A DNA stretch of 64,000 bases from Lysobacter_I brunescens (GTDB lineage: Bacteria > Pseudomonadota > Gammaproteobacteria > Xanthomonadales > Xanthomonadaceae). Where the stretch lies: the NCBI RefSeq assembly GCF_042677005.1, contig NZ_JBHTIF010000001.1, positions 2,232,001-2,296,000 of the forward strand, in the 5' to 3' direction. Below the pieces are notes generated by a model that was given only the letters and a program-made list of their open reading frames with translations, did not search any database and was not told where the DNA came from. The translations under genes were made by a program, and so were the position numbers. The stretch's first letter is position 1. Each line of letters opens with the position of its first letter. Shown here one piece after another: positions 62,400 to 64,000 of the stretch.

Positions 62400-62954
62400 T
62401 CAGAAGTGCGGCTTCTCGCCTTCCGGCGTCGCGTTGTAGCGCTCGATCGACTCCAGAATGATTTGCTTGGCTTCGGCGGCGTCGCCCCAGCCGTCGAGCT
62501 TGACCCACTTGCCCTTCTCCAGATCCTTGTAGTGCTCGAAGAAGTGGCCGATGCGCTCCAGCCAGTGCTCGCTGACCTGGGCGATGTCGTTGATGTGCTT
62601 GTAGCCGGCGAAGACCTTGTCCACCGGCACGGCGAGCAGCTTCTCGTCGCTGCCGGCCTCGTCTTTCATGCGCAGCACGCCGACCGGGCGCACGCGGATC
62701 ACCGAGCCGGGGATCAGCGGCAGCGGCAGGATGACCAGCACGTCGGCCGGGTCGCCGTCGCCGCACAGGGTGTGCGGGATGTAGCCGTAGTTGCAGGGGT
62801 AGCGCATCGGCGTGGACAGGATGCGGTCGACGAAGATCGCGCCGGTTTCCTTGTCCACTTCGTACTTGACCGGCTCGGCGTCCTTCGGGATTTCGATGAT
62901 GACGTTCACTTCTTCCGGCGGGTTCTTGCCGGTGGGGACGAGGTCCAGGCCCAT
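62400..62954 (-). CDS. ppa: Inorganic pyrophosphatase (family I)
   Basis: The product has 184 residues, the usual size for the bacterial enzyme. It hydrolyses PPi to phosphate in the cytoplasm with Mg2+. Key residues seen: EIPKDAEPVKYEVDKETG, RYPCNYGYIPHTLCGDGDPADVLV (with the D-G-D-P-x-D metal motif), KDEAGSDEKLLAVP and HFFEHYKDLEKGKWVK. It lies next to the membrane pyrophosphatase gene, both on the minus strand with 148 bp between them, so PPi handling is clustered. Confidence 0.97.
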   Translation of the reverse strand: MGLDLVPTGKNPPEEVNVIIEIPKDAEPVKYEVDKETGAIFVDRILSTPMRYPCNYGYIPHTLCGDGDPADVLVILPLPLIPGSVIRVRPVGVLRMKDEAGSDEKLLAVPVDKVFAGYKHINDIAQVSEHWLERIGHFFEHYKDLEKGKWVKLDGWGDAAEAKQIILESIERYNATPEGEKPHF

Positions 62955-63102
62955 GGGCGTTCCATTCGATGCGGTAAGGGGGCGGGCATTTTACGCCGCC
63001 CGCTGCTGCGCTGCAGCACCCGGGATGCCCGGACCCGGGCGCCGGACATGCGAACGGCAGCCCGGAGGCTGCCGTTCGGGGTCACGCGTTGGCGGTCAGG
63101 GG

Positions 63103-64000
<898 letters not shown>

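Overview
The window looks like chromosome of a high-GC gammaproteobacterium of the Xanthomonadaceae/Lysobacteraceae (Lysobacter-like). The signs are GC-rich coding with strong third-position bias, TonB-dependent receptors with the GSRIKRAEVEGPTPVTIV plug motif, many exported hydrolases (M4 and S8 proteases, GH18 chitinase), two Tat-exported tyrosinases, a K+-independent H+-pyrophosphatase next to ppa, and Xanthomonad-style REP palindromes. This assignment rests on family resemblance, not on any search. No rRNA, tRNA, CRISPR array, transposase or phage structural gene was found.

Layout. 1-4061: start of a phospholipase D family gene, divergent from icmF (fused isobutyryl-CoA mutase), which carries an in-frame palindromic repeat. 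4062-8300: low-GC accessory patch with a two-gene zinc-ribbon/TPR operon, two small ORFs, REP elements and a 29-bp direct repeat. 8300-18000: tyrosinase, exported amidohydrolase, S8 protease, secreted chorismate mutase, an unknown protein with a TTG start, a DUF1993 protein, and a glutaredoxin-like protein with a tiny secreted Cys-rich peptide. 18000-29000: mostly housekeeping or conserved genes: alpha/beta hydrolase, TrmY-like protein, a YdjGHI-like SPFH/zinc-ribbon operon, membrane-anchored BLUF photosensor, VOC protein, RIO1-like kinase, DUF1456, RsuA-type pseudouridine synthase and a YihG-like acyltransferase. 29000-39500: VapA-like protein, a gene fragment, chitinase, second tyrosinase with a lipoprotein, methyltransferase/epimerase pair, M14 peptidase, dienelactone hydrolase and a serine beta-lactamase-like protein. 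39500-45500: two tandem paralogous TonB-dependent receptors. 45980-54321: flavin oxidase, BBE-type oxidase, Mrr-like membrane protein, M4 protease, DUF1615 lipoprotein and a helical heme-oxygenase-like protein. 54466-62170: a conflict/defence-type locus. 62400-64000: ppa and the 3' part of hppA.

The most unusual content is the 54.4-62.2 kb locus. One 1634-residue ORF reads SEFIR - STAND NTPase - TPR - TIR - alpha/beta segment - pYEATS-like - CHAT caspase-like protease. It is followed 29 bp downstream by a paralogous STAND-TPR protein with no effector domain, and a degenerate third copy of the TPR 3' end lies upstream. A good Shine-Dalgarno site and ATG sit in frame just before the CHAT domain. 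Together these suggest a multi-effector NTP-dependent immune or cell-suicide system built by fusion and duplication.
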